Source: Acidobacteriota bacterium
GTDB taxonomy: Bacteria; Acidobacteriota; Blastocatellia; Pyrinomonadales; Pyrinomonadaceae
Assembly: GCA_013813755.1 (NCBI GenBank)
Contig: JACCRD010000192.1
Coordinates: 1-6,627, forward strand
Direction: 5' to 3'
Length of the DNA: 6,627 nt
Shown here in pieces: positions 1 through 6,067 of this stretch. A model generated the notes under the pieces. The model was not told the DNA's origin. It ran no database searches and saw only the letters and a program-made list of their open reading frames with translations. Position numbers and translations under genes: made by a program. Every line of letters starts with the position of its first letter. The stretch's first letter is position 1.

Positions 1-1464
1 GACCGGAACGAATCCTTCGTCTTCTAATTCCCGGTTCAAAGAATTTAGCCTCCGCTGCATTGCGACCGCCGTCCGAACGGCGTTTTCAGCATCCTTCGGC
101 GTGGCGTTCGGCGCGCCGAAAATAGCCATTAACCCATCACCGATATATTTGTCGAGCGTTCCGCCGTGCGCAAAAATTATTTCCGACATCGCTGAAAAAT
201 ATCTGTTTAAAAGCCCGACCACTTTCTCCGGTTTTTCCCGTTCTGAAAAGGCTGTAAATCCGCGAATATCGGCAAAAAGAACCGTGATAGTTTGGTTGAT
301 TCCGCCAAGTTTAATTGAATCGGGATTTTCAAGCAACTGTTTTACGACGTATTCGGGCATAAAACGACTGTAATTCGCCCGCGCCACTTCCTCGCGCGCC
401 AGACGCTTATGCGCCTTGATAGTTTCGACCGTCACCGCCGTCTGCGCCGCCACCGCGCTGATTAACTGCAAATCCTCGGGACTAAACGAAGCAAACGGAT
501 TAAACCGATCAGCGTAAATAACACCGTGAACATTTGATTCGGTAATCAAGGGAGCGCAGATAGTTGAACGAATCCCTTGCGAAACGATTGATTCAGCACC
601 GGAAAACTGCGCGTCGGTCGTCGCGTCCTGTGACAGAAGCGCGACTTTTTCACTCATCACTTTTTGCGTAATAGTGCGGCTGATCGAAAATTTTTCAGAT
701 AAAATTTCAAGTCTCGCCTCTCGCGCTCTGACGGCAATCGGATAAAGACTGTAACTTAAGATTGTGCCGTCCGAACTTTCCTCCGCCAGCAACGCGACAA
801 CTCTTTCCGCTGGTGTTCCGCGGAACACCAAATCCGTCGCTTTAACAAACATTTCTTTCAAGTCAAAAACCGTGCCAAGCGACTTACTCATTTCATAGAG
901 AAGATCTAAAATTTTCGCCTTTCGCCGCAACTCCTTAATTTCCGAAGGCGTGGCGACCGCGCTTTCAACTGAAAGATTCGACGAATTCCCGATAATTTCG
1001 CTGGCAGAAAGCAAAAGTTGCGTTTGACCGAGCGGCTGATCGTTATAGTTGAGATTGCTCGAAACGCTTCTGTTATCAGTTGAAAACTCAGGCGCGGCGG
1101 CGAGATTTTTTTCTTCGCTTTTTTGAATCGGCGCGACGCTGACCAAATTCCTTTTCTCAAATTCCAGTTTTGTTTCGCCGATTGTGACGACATCGCCCGG
1201 TTCGAGAATTTTTTCAAGCTGCAATACGCCATTCACAAAAACGCTGTTGACGCTGCGCTGAACCTGCCCGTTTTCAAAATGACCGTCGATGAGTTTGACA
1301 ACTTCCGCTTCGGTAACAATCTGCGCGTGGCGACGCGAAACGCGGCGATCATTGAGGATAATGTCGTTGTCTTTTGCTCTGCCGACGCTGTAAATCGCGC
1401 GCGGCAACAAGTTGACCTGCCACATTTTCCCGTCCGGTTCAGTGATTTTAAGAGTTGCGTTCAC
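1..1464 (-). CDS. FHA-GAF-class III adenylate/guanylate cyclase (3' end beyond window)
   Basis: Reading the minus strand from a GTG at 1464 gives 488 residues with no stop up to the window edge. Residues 1-105 form an FHA phosphothreonine-binding domain, with SVGR at 26-29, the SRRH core at 43-46 and NSVFVNG at 73-79. A low-complexity linker (about 106-175) and a short helix lead to a GAF domain (about 185-348). The cyclase domain starts near 390: LFADIRGFT carries the first metal Asp (D399), and DKYIGDG carries K439 and the second metal Asp (D443). Lys at that position favours ATP, so cyclic AMP is the likely product. The second specificity residue and the transition-state Asn/Arg lie past the edge. 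GTG is chosen because an in-frame TGA lies four codons upstream and the FHA first strand begins at once; the first ATG is at codon 14. No Shine-Dalgarno is visible. The protein is probably cytoplasmic, with FHA linking it to Ser/Thr kinase signalling (inference). It is divergent from the desulfurase gene. Confidence 0.93.
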   Translation of the reverse strand, partial: MNATLKITEPDGKMWQVNLLPRAIYSVGRAKDNDIILNDRRVSRRHAQIVTEAEVVKLIDGHFENGQVQRSVNSVFVNGVLQLEKILEPGDVVTIGETKLEFEKRNLVSVAPIQKSEEKNLAAAPEFSTDNRSVSSNLNYNDQPLGQTQLLLSASEIIGNSSNLSVESAVATPSEIKELRRKAKILDLLYEMSKSLGTVFDLKEMFVKATDLVFRGTPAERVVALLAEESSDGTILSYSLYPIAVRAREARLEILSEKFSISRTITQKVMSEKVALLSQDATTDAQFSGAESIVSQGIRSTICAPLITESNVHGVIYADRFNPFASFSPEDLQLISAVAAQTAVTVETIKAHKRLAREEVARANYSRFMPEYVVKQLLENPDSIKLGGINQTITVLFADIRGFTAFSEREKPEKVVGLLNRYFSAMSEIIFAHGGTLDKYIGDGLMAIFGAPNATPKDAENAVRTAVAMQRRLNSLNRELEDEGFVPV

Positions 1465-1475
1465 GAGTTTAATTC

Positions 1476-1504
1476 ATTGTAAATGCAAAATGGTAAATGG
1501 TAAA
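1476..1504 (-). promoter_or_regulatory. Candidate sigma-70-type promoter of the cyclase gene
   Basis: On the minus strand, TTTACC (1504-1499) and TACAAT (1481-1476) are separated by 17 bases; they match the -35 and -10 consensus at four and five of six positions. A start about seven bases beyond the -10 would fall near 1469, leaving a leader of only about five bases before the GTG at 1464. That fits the absence of a ribosome binding site, as for a near-leaderless transcript. This is a consensus match by eye; other sigma specificities are possible. Confidence 0.35.
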
Positions 1505-1510
1505 TTGATA
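1483..1510. repeat. Short heptamer tandem repeat (ATGGTAA)
   Basis: Two perfect tandem copies of ATGGTAA (1490-1496 and 1497-1503) are flanked in register by degenerate copies ATGCAAA (1483-1489) and ATTGATA (1504-1510). The array fills the middle of the 83-base gap between the divergent cyclase and desulfurase genes and overlaps the candidate cyclase promoter. Confidence 0.6.
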
Positions 1511-1547
1511 ACGCTTCTATTTTTTATCGAGCAAATACCAATACACA

Positions 1548-2696
1548 ATGATTTATTTTGACAACAACGCGACAACGCGCGTCGCCCCCGAAGTTTTCGA
1601 GGCAATCAAACCTTTTTTAACAGAGTTTTACGGCAACCCTTCATCCGCTTACGATTTCGGACGAGCAGCGCGAAAGGCACACGAAAAAGCGCGTGAAGCG
1701 GTTGCCGCACTGCTCGGCGCAAGCGATTCAGAGCAAATAGTTTTTACTTCCGGCGGAACAGAAAGCGATAATTGGGCAATTTTGGGAACTCTCGAAGCTA
1801 ATCCGAATAAAAAGCATATCGTCACCACACGCGTCGAGCACGAAGCCGTCCGTAAAGTTTGCGAAAAATTAGAGCGCGGAGATTTTGAAATAACCTGGCT
1901 CGATGTCAACGAAGAAGGGTTTTTAGATTTGGAAACGCTCAGAAAATCTCTCCGCACTGATACGGCTTTGGTATCCGTAATGCTTGCCAATAACGAAACC
2001 GGAATTTTATTTCCCGTCGAAGAAATCGCCTCGGTTGTTAAAGAAAACTCCGACGCGCTTTTTCACGTTGACGGCGTGAATGCGGCGGGCAAAGTCGCAG
2101 TTGATTTGAAAAATACTTTAATTGATTTATTCAGCGTTTCGGGTCATAAATTTCATGCTCCCAAAGGTGTCGGCGCGCTTTATATTAAACACGGAGTTGA
2201 GATTTCTCCGCTCTATATCGGCGGCGGACAGGAAAACGGAAAACGCGCCGGAACAGAAGCGATTCACCAAACCGTTGCCCTCGGTGCGGCAGCAAATCTC
2301 GTCGCAGATTTACAAGCGATGAAAGCGATTGAAAAATTGCGCGACAACCTCGAAGACGAAATTTTGCAGAAAATTCCAAATTCTCGGTTAAACGGTACCA
2401 CCGACCGAACAAAACGTCTGCCGAACACGTCGAGCATTTCATTTGAAAACATTAACGGCGAAGCGATTTTAGCAAAACTGAGCGACGCGGGTATTTTCGT
2501 CTCAACCGGTTCGGCGTGTAACGCGCAGGCGCACACGGCTTCAACCGTTTTGCAGGAGATGAACATTCCGTATTCACAGGCGATGGGCGCGATTCGGTTT
2601 TCGCTCGGCAGATATAACACTGAAAAAGAAGTCGATTTTGTTCTCGAAACGCTGCCTCAAATTATTGAAGGATTAGACAGTCTTTTGCCGCGTTAA
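1548..2696 (+). CDS. nifS: Cysteine desulfurase, NifS/IscS family
   Basis: This is a full-length 382-residue PLP enzyme that converts L-cysteine to L-alanine and passes the sulfur as a persulfide to Fe-S cluster assembly or tRNA thiolation; it is cytoplasmic. Family hallmarks in order are FDNNATT (4-10), the TSGGTESDN phosphate-binding loop (67-75), H98 stacking on the cofactor, NNETG (148-152), D175, the Schiff-base lysine K201 in SGHKFHAPKG, GGGQENGKRAGT (225-236), the sulfur-carrying C324 in GSACNAQ, and R350 in IRFSLGR for substrate carboxylate binding. The long loop around C324 places it in the NifS/IscS class rather than SufS. At 178 it has Asn where the family usually has Gln (DGVNAAGK against D-x-x-Q). 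No iscR, iscU, nifU or suf gene is adjacent, so it looks like a stand-alone gene. The ATG at 1548 gives the canonical N-terminus, but only a weak ribosome binding site precedes it. The symbol marks the subfamily, not nitrogen fixation. Confidence 0.95.
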   Translation: MIYFDNNATTRVAPEVFEAIKPFLTEFYGNPSSAYDFGRAARKAHEKAREAVAALLGASDSEQIVFTSGGTESDNWAILGTLEANPNKKHIVTTRVEHEAVRKVCEKLERGDFEITWLDVNEEGFLDLETLRKSLRTDTALVSVMLANNETGILFPVEEIASVVKENSDALFHVDGVNAAGKVAVDLKNTLIDLFSVSGHKFHAPKGVGALYIKHGVEISPLYIGGGQENGKRAGTEAIHQTVALGAAANLVADLQAMKAIEKLRDNLEDEILQKIPNSRLNGTTDRTKRLPNTSSISFENINGEAILAKLSDAGIFVSTGSACNAQAHTASTVLQEMNIPYSQAMGAIRFSLGRYNTEKEVDFVLETLPQIIEGLDSLLPR

Positions 2697-3030
2697 TGAG
2701 CCTGAAAATTAATAACAACTGAAATTTTGAACTCGTTATTGAAATCTTGCTTTTTGGTCAATTCAACTGATCTGCATCCAAATTCAGCACATCAACGAAT
2801 AAAATACCAGTTGAGGCAAAACGCCTTTACCGAATTGAAAATTTACTGCGCCAAAGATGAAACTTTGATTATTAGCAAACCGATGTTTGAAAGTAGTGAA
2901 TAAAATTAGCCAGCCAAAGCGGTATTGCAGTAACAAGAATGCTTGCATTTTTGGAAAGCGCGCCAGTTGACTTGGCAATTGACGCTTAAATAAAGTAGCT
3001 TAAAGCTAAATGTTTTAAAACCTTTTAAGG
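2697..3030. other. Intergenic stretch, no convincing gene
   Basis: About 330 AT-rich bases separate the desulfurase from the sigma factor operon. I see no reading frame with a ribosome binding site or recognisable protein. A six-base inverted repeat, AATAAC (2711-2716) with GTTATT (2735-2740), has an 18-base loop and no T run, so it is a poor terminator. The last 50 bases presumably hold the promoter of the sigma operon: a TTGACG at 2979-2984 could be a -35 element, but the spacing to any -10 is not convincing. Confidence 0.6.
2984..3008. promoter_or_regulatory. Repeat and dyad upstream of the sigma factor operon, possible operator
   Basis: GCTTAAA occurs at 2984-2990 and again at 2998-3004, 14 bases apart. 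The second copy lies within a perfect dyad, TAGCTT-A-AAGCTA (2996-3008). The element ends 22 bases before the first possible start of the sigma gene, where a promoter or operator would be expected. Binding of any protein is inference. Confidence 0.3.
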
Positions 3031-3045
3031 TTGGGAATAAAAGTT

Positions 3046-3609
3046 GTGGCTCAAGCTATTCTAAAACGCATAGCGTCCAATGAAACAAGCGCCGTCCAAG
3101 ATTGTTTGGATGCTTACGGCGGCTTGGTTTGGTCGCTGGCAAGGCGGATGCTGCCAAATAATTCTGAGGAAGCCGAAGATGCGGTTCAGGAGATTTTTAT
3201 CGATATTTGGAAACACGCCGGACGCTTTGACGAGACGCAGGCTTCTGAAACGACTTTTGTAGCGATGATCGCGCGGCGGCGGCTGATTGACCGAATACGA
3301 AAGCAAAACCGGCAGCCTAACACAGATTCAATGGACGATATTTCAGTTGAACCTGCCGGTCAGGTTCATCAGAATATACAAATGACTGTCGAAGCAAAGG
3401 AAGCTGCCAAAGCAATGAGCGATTTGCGTCCCGAACAACGACAGATTCTGCATCTTTCAATTGTTCAGGGCTTTTCGCATCAGGAAATTTCGGATGCGCT
3501 GGCGATACCGCTCGGCACAGTCAAAACACACGCGCGACGCGGTTTGATTCACGTGAGAGAAGTTTTAGGATTGGCAAATTCTGGCGAAACGAAGGAGGCG
3601 GCAGTATGA
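3046..3609 (+). CDS. ECF-type RNA polymerase sigma factor (SigK-like)
   Basis: This alternative sigma-70 family protein directs RNA polymerase to a dedicated promoter set. It has only regions 2 and 4, as ECF sigmas do. Counting from a TTG at 3031, region 2 spans about 24-92 (DCLDAYGGLVWSLARRM, then EAEDAVQEIFIDIWK, then ARRRLIDRIRKQ for -10 recognition). A linker of about 30 residues follows, and region 4 spans about 122-178 (LRPEQRQIL, then the helix-turn-helix SHQEISDALAIPLGTVKTHARRGL for -35 contact). I prefer the GTG at 3046 (187 residues), which has GGGA nine bases upstream. The TTG at 3031 (192 residues) has AAGG directly abutting it, too close to serve as its ribosome binding site. The stop overlaps the next gene's start in ATGA, so the two are translationally coupled. 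Pairing with an RskA-like protein suggests the SigK group; its regulon cannot be read from this window. Confidence 0.93.
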   Translation: MAQAILKRIASNETSAVQDCLDAYGGLVWSLARRMLPNNSEEAEDAVQEIFIDIWKHAGRFDETQASETTFVAMIARRRLIDRIRKQNRQPNTDSMDDISVEPAGQVHQNIQMTVEAKEAAKAMSDLRPEQRQILHLSIVQGFSHQEISDALAIPLGTVKTHARRGLIHVREVLGLANSGETKEAAV

Positions 3610-4487
3610 AAGAAATTAAAAAAGAAAGACTGCTTGAACTCCTCTCCGACCAAGCCGTTTTTGGATTGAACGAAGAAGAATCGACGGAATTTGCGCAGCT
3701 TTCAAGTCAATTTGCTGATGGGTGCGAAGATTTATCATTTGAATTAACGGCGGCGGCGGTCAGTTTAGCGGATTTGGATACGAATGAGCCTTTACCCGAG
3801 AGTTTGCGAAGTCAAATATTAGACGACTCGAAACAGTATTTTAATTTTAGTGAAGGTGACCGAAAAGTTTCCGGTTTTCCGCCGAAGACAGAAGAAAGCG
3901 TTGCGGCAGAAGCTGACGAAATTGCCCCGAATGTATATGAATTGTCGCCGCCTCGACGCTCTTTCTGGCAATCGCTTGGCTGGGCAGTCGCGGCGGCGGC
4001 TTGTATCGCTCTGGCTGTCAATATTTGGACGACTCGTCTTCGTCCGCCGGCGGAAATTGCTCAAAGTCCTGTAAATATACAAACTCCGACACCTGAATTA
4101 TCGGCGGCGCAAAAACGCGAACAGTTTCTCGCCTCCGCTCAGGATATGGTTCAGACGAGCTGGACATCCGCCAAAAATGAAAAAGAGATTATTGGCGATA
4201 TAGTCTGGAGCAATGCCCAACAGCAAGGTTATATGCGTTTTCGCGGCTTGCCCGCTAATGATCCGAACAAAGAAAGCTATCAACTCTGGATTGTTGATGA
4301 AACACAAAACCAAAAAACTCCTCTGAGCGGCGGCGTTTTTGATGTCTCTGAAACAGGCGAAGTCGTTATTCCGATTGACGCGCAGTTGAAGGTAAGGAAA
4401 CCGAAAATATTTGCCGTGACAAAGGAAAAATCCGGCGGCGTAGTCGTCTCCGATCCTTCAAGAATTGTCGCGGTCGCTAAAATATAA
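3606..4487 (+). CDS. Membrane-anchored anti-sigma factor with RskA domain
   Basis: This 293-residue single-pass membrane protein should bind and inhibit the sigma factor encoded just upstream. The cytoplasmic part (1-118) starts with a short helical segment, LLELLSDQAVFGLNEEESTEF (about 9-29), resembling the sigma-binding N-terminus of RskA proteins. It has no HxxxCxxC zinc motif, so it is not a ZAS-type anti-sigma factor. One hydrophobic segment (about 121-143) follows RR at 117-118, consistent with a cytoplasmic N-terminus. A Pro/Thr/Gln-rich linker (147-170) leads to the extracytoplasmic RskA domain (about 193-293), with WSNAQQQGYMRFRGLP, YQLWIVDE and a final PSRIVAVAKI. In the known pathway such proteins are cut by successive proteases to release the sigma factor; no protease gene lies here. 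The ATG at 3606 overlaps the sigma gene by four bases, with GGAGG at 3595-3599 as a strong ribosome binding site. Confidence 0.92.
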   Translation: MKEIKKERLLELLSDQAVFGLNEEESTEFAQLSSQFADGCEDLSFELTAAAVSLADLDTNEPLPESLRSQILDDSKQYFNFSEGDRKVSGFPPKTEESVAAEADEIAPNVYELSPPRRSFWQSLGWAVAAAACIALAVNIWTTRLRPPAEIAQSPVNIQTPTPELSAAQKREQFLASAQDMVQTSWTSAKNEKEIIGDIVWSNAQQQGYMRFRGLPANDPNKESYQLWIVDETQNQKTPLSGGVFDVSETGEVVIPIDAQLKVRKPKIFAVTKEKSGGVVVSDPSRIVAVAKI

Positions 4488-4516
4488 GATTTTCGTATTT
4501 GAATAAGCAACAGAAA

Positions 4517-4542
4517 GTAGAGCTTAAGCTTTACCTTTTGTT
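4517..4542 (+). terminator. Possible intrinsic terminator of the sigma/anti-sigma operon
   Basis: GTAGAGCTTAAGCTTTAC (4517-4534) can fold into a seven-base-pair stem (one G-U pair) with a UUAA loop, followed by CTTTTGTT. It sits 30 bases after the anti-sigma stop. The stem is AU-rich and the T run is interrupted, so it would be weak. Confidence 0.35.
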
Positions 4543-4587
4543 AGCTTAAATTTTGATTTGTCAAAAAGTTTATAGAAATCATTGATC

Positions 4588-4615
4588 GTGTTGCCTAATT
4601 CTGATAGGGCAACAC
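4588..4615. repeat. Inverted repeat (hairpin) over the stop codon of the small minus-strand gene
   Basis: GTGTTGCC (4588-4595) and GGCAACAC (4608-4615) form a perfect eight-base-pair stem with a 12-base loop. Allowing one bulged G, two more pairs (TA/TA) can form. The stem covers the TAG stop at 4597-4595 and the last codons of the small cysteine-containing protein. No T run follows directly on either strand, so a classical rho-independent terminator is not supported. It may still act as a 3' end or RNA-stability structure. Confidence 0.5.
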
Positions 4616-4852
4616 TACTGGCGGGTAATAATATGGACCGAATGTTTTTAGGGTCTGCGTATTGAAACGCCGCCGCGCGCCGCAGTGTAAACAAGTCCGA
4701 TATGAAATATTTTCCTTTGTAAAAGCGCGGCTCAGGCGTTTATGCCAACATCCGAAAAGTTTGCCGAATAAGCCTATTTTGCTTCCAAACTCCCCTTTAG
4801 TTCTGTTAATGACAGCTTCCGCTATTCTGTTTTGTTCAAAAACCACCTGCAT
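4595..4852 (-). CDS. Small CxxC protein with CWH and CGARR motifs, function unknown
   Basis: This 85-residue protein has no assigned function that I know. Two blocks stand out: CWH at 35-37 followed by KRLSRAFT, and YRTCLHCGARRRFN (51-64) followed by FGPYYYPP (71-78). Three cysteines (35, 54, 57) and nearby histidines (37, 56) could bind one zinc ion as a small ribbon. I recall short proteins with this CW...SRPFT...YRVCL-CGARR pattern from Acidobacteriota genomes; that is memory, not a search. The ATG at 4852 is supported by GGGAG (4867-4863 on the minus strand) ten bases upstream. There is no signal peptide or clear membrane helix, so it is probably cytoplasmic. It is transcribed alone, divergent from the nuclease and convergent with the anti-sigma gene. 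The tail VVLPYQN is encoded within the inverted repeat at 4588-4615 and may not be functionally important. Confidence 0.72.
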   Translation of the reverse strand: MQVVFEQNRIAEAVINRTKGEFGSKIGLFGKLFGCWHKRLSRAFTKENISYRTCLHCGARRRFNTQTLKTFGPYYYPPVVLPYQN

Positions 4853-4867
4853 TTTATTTTTGCTCCC

Positions 4868-4886
4868 TACATTAAAATTTAATGTA
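4868..4886. promoter_or_regulatory. Perfect 19-base dyad, possible operator of the small cysteine-containing protein gene
   Basis: TACATTAAAATTTAATGTA is a perfect inverted repeat of nine bases each side around one central base. It abuts the ribosome binding site (4863-4867) of the minus-strand gene, so it lies in its leader or core promoter. Its half-site is echoed by TTGAATGT at 4901-4908 and 4917-4924. The form suits a homodimeric repressor; the binder is unknown. Confidence 0.45.
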
Positions 4887-5060
4887 TCTGATCTTTGTAA
4901 TTGAATGTCATAAACGTTGAATGTTTAGCAGTTTTTTGATGTGTTTTTCGAGTAAAAGTTTGTCTTCTCAAATTACCCGAAAGAGAAACGTTTTTTGCTG
5001 AACTTTTTCTTTCCGCCTTTTTATTATTCTTTAACTCGGCTAAAATCTTTTATAGTTTTC

Positions 5061-5066
5061 AAGGAG
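5061..5066 (+). promoter_or_regulatory. Strong ribosome binding site of the nuclease gene
   Basis: AAGGAG lies six bases before the ATG at 5073. It is the clearest Shine-Dalgarno on the plus strand of this window and fixes the start. Confidence 0.85.
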
Positions 5067-5072
5067 AATTGA

Positions 5073-6053
5073 ATGAAAAAATCGCTGTTTAAAATTTGTC
5101 TGCTTTTTACATTTTTTGTTGTTTTGACATCCTCTGTTTTGGCGTGGGACGACACGGGACACAAACTTTCGACTTACATCGCCTGGGAGCGTCTGACGCC
5201 TCAAGTGCGTGAGCGGATCACAAAAATTCTTCTCAACGCGCCGGAAGATTCTGATTTGAGCGTGTTTTATTTGCAGGACTCGCGTTCCGCCGCCGCCAAA
5301 CAGCGTGAGTTTTTTATGACTGCCAGCACCTGGGCGGACATTGTGCGCGACCGAAAATTTAAGAATCGCTTCGAGAAATATCACAGAGGCGACTGGCATT
5401 ACGCTGATACTTTCTGGCGCCAAACGAATGGAAAAGTAGAAATTTTAGAAAATTTTGCTGAACCGAAAGGCAAAGCCGTCGATCAGCTTTTTGAATTTGA
5501 TAAATTAATGCGCGGCTCTTCAGCGTCCGATGCAGAGAAAGCGATTGCGCTAGCCTGGTTTTTGCATCTCAGCGGCGATCTCCACCAACCACTCCATACA
5601 TCGGCGCGTGTCACGGAACTTGAGCCAAAAGGTGATCAGGGCGGCAACCTTTTTGAACTGACCGCCAAAGACACGCCGCGCGAAGATCGTGTAAATCTGC
5701 ATTGGTATTGGGATTCAATCGTTATGCGAAACATTCCGCGGGTTAACGATGCCTGCGATTCCGAATATTTACCGGCAATTGCTCAAACCATTACCAAAAA
5801 CTACCCGTTTTCAAAAATGCAGAATCGCTTGAAAATCGGCAAATTTAACGAATGGCAAACTGAAGGTTTTGAAATCGCCGCCAAAGAATTCTTCCCCGCA
5901 ACACTTGTCCGCTATCAAATGCCTTCGGATAAATACAAGAAACGCGCCTTTGAAATCGCCCAGGAGCAATTAGCTTTGGCAGGTTACCGGATGAGTGAAA
6001 CGCTTAACCAAATTTTTGACAATCGAGAATTGATTAAGCAGGACGGAAAATAA
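5073..6053 (+). CDS. Secreted S1/P1-family zinc nuclease
   Basis: This 326-residue protein belongs to the S1/P1 nuclease family, tri-zinc phosphodiesterases that cleave single-stranded DNA and RNA and may also remove 3' phosphates. A Sec-type signal peptide (KK at 2-3, hydrophobic 8-20) ends in VLA before W25. Cleavage there exposes Trp as the mature N-terminus, which in this family is itself a zinc ligand. All nine ligands expected from P1 nuclease can be matched: W25, H30 (TGH), D89 (STWAD), H109 (WHY), H165 and D169 (HLSGD), H175 (QPLH), H210 and D214 (HWYWD). The conserved GDQGGNLF loop is at 187-194. It should act in the periplasm or outside the cell, scavenging nucleotides or phosphate (inference). 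There is no twin-arginine motif. The start has a strong ribosome binding site. It is a single gene converging on tatC with 14 bases between the two stops. Confidence 0.93.
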   Translation: MKKSLFKICLLFTFFVVLTSSVLAWDDTGHKLSTYIAWERLTPQVRERITKILLNAPEDSDLSVFYLQDSRSAAAKQREFFMTASTWADIVRDRKFKNRFEKYHRGDWHYADTFWRQTNGKVEILENFAEPKGKAVDQLFEFDKLMRGSSASDAEKAIALAWFLHLSGDLHQPLHTSARVTELEPKGDQGGNLFELTAKDTPREDRVNLHWYWDSIVMRNIPRVNDACDSEYLPAIAQTITKNYPFSKMQNRLKIGKFNEWQTEGFEIAAKEFFPATLVRYQMPSDKYKKRAFEIAQEQLALAGYRMSETLNQIFDNRELIKQDGK

Positions 6054-6067
6054 ATTGTCTGATTTTA

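Larger units (their letters stand above)
4853..5072. other. Divergent intergenic region between the small protein and nuclease genes
   Basis: This gap of 220 bases must carry both promoters. It is AT-rich, with runs of T on the plus strand at 4931-4936 and 4991-4996 and pyrimidine-rich sequence around 5005-5030. On the plus strand, TAAAAT at 5041-5046 matches five of six -10 bases and would give a leader of about 20 bases for the nuclease gene, but no good -35 stands at the right distance. I see no gene here. Confidence 0.5.

Noticed and set aside
1123..1482. 119-codon plus-strand reading frame
   Set aside because: It lies opposite the FHA region of the cyclase, whose motifs are unmistakable; the plus-strand product has no family resemblance.
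2711..2740. Inverted repeat AATAAC/GTTATT after the desulfurase gene as a terminator
   Set aside because: The six-base AT-rich stem with an 18-base loop and no adjacent T run would not be stable.
2784..2978. 64-codon minus-strand reading frame in the gap before the sigma factor gene
   Set aside because: It has no ribosome binding site, no recognisable motif and an unusual Phe/Leu/Gln-rich composition as expected of AT-rich non-coding sequence.
4662..4904. 80-codon plus-strand reading frame
   Set aside because: It is antisense to the small CxxC protein, which has the better ribosome binding site and a recognisable motif pattern.
5040..5423. 127-codon minus-strand reading frame
   Set aside because: It runs antisense to the nuclease signal peptide and zinc-ligand region and shows no motif of its own.
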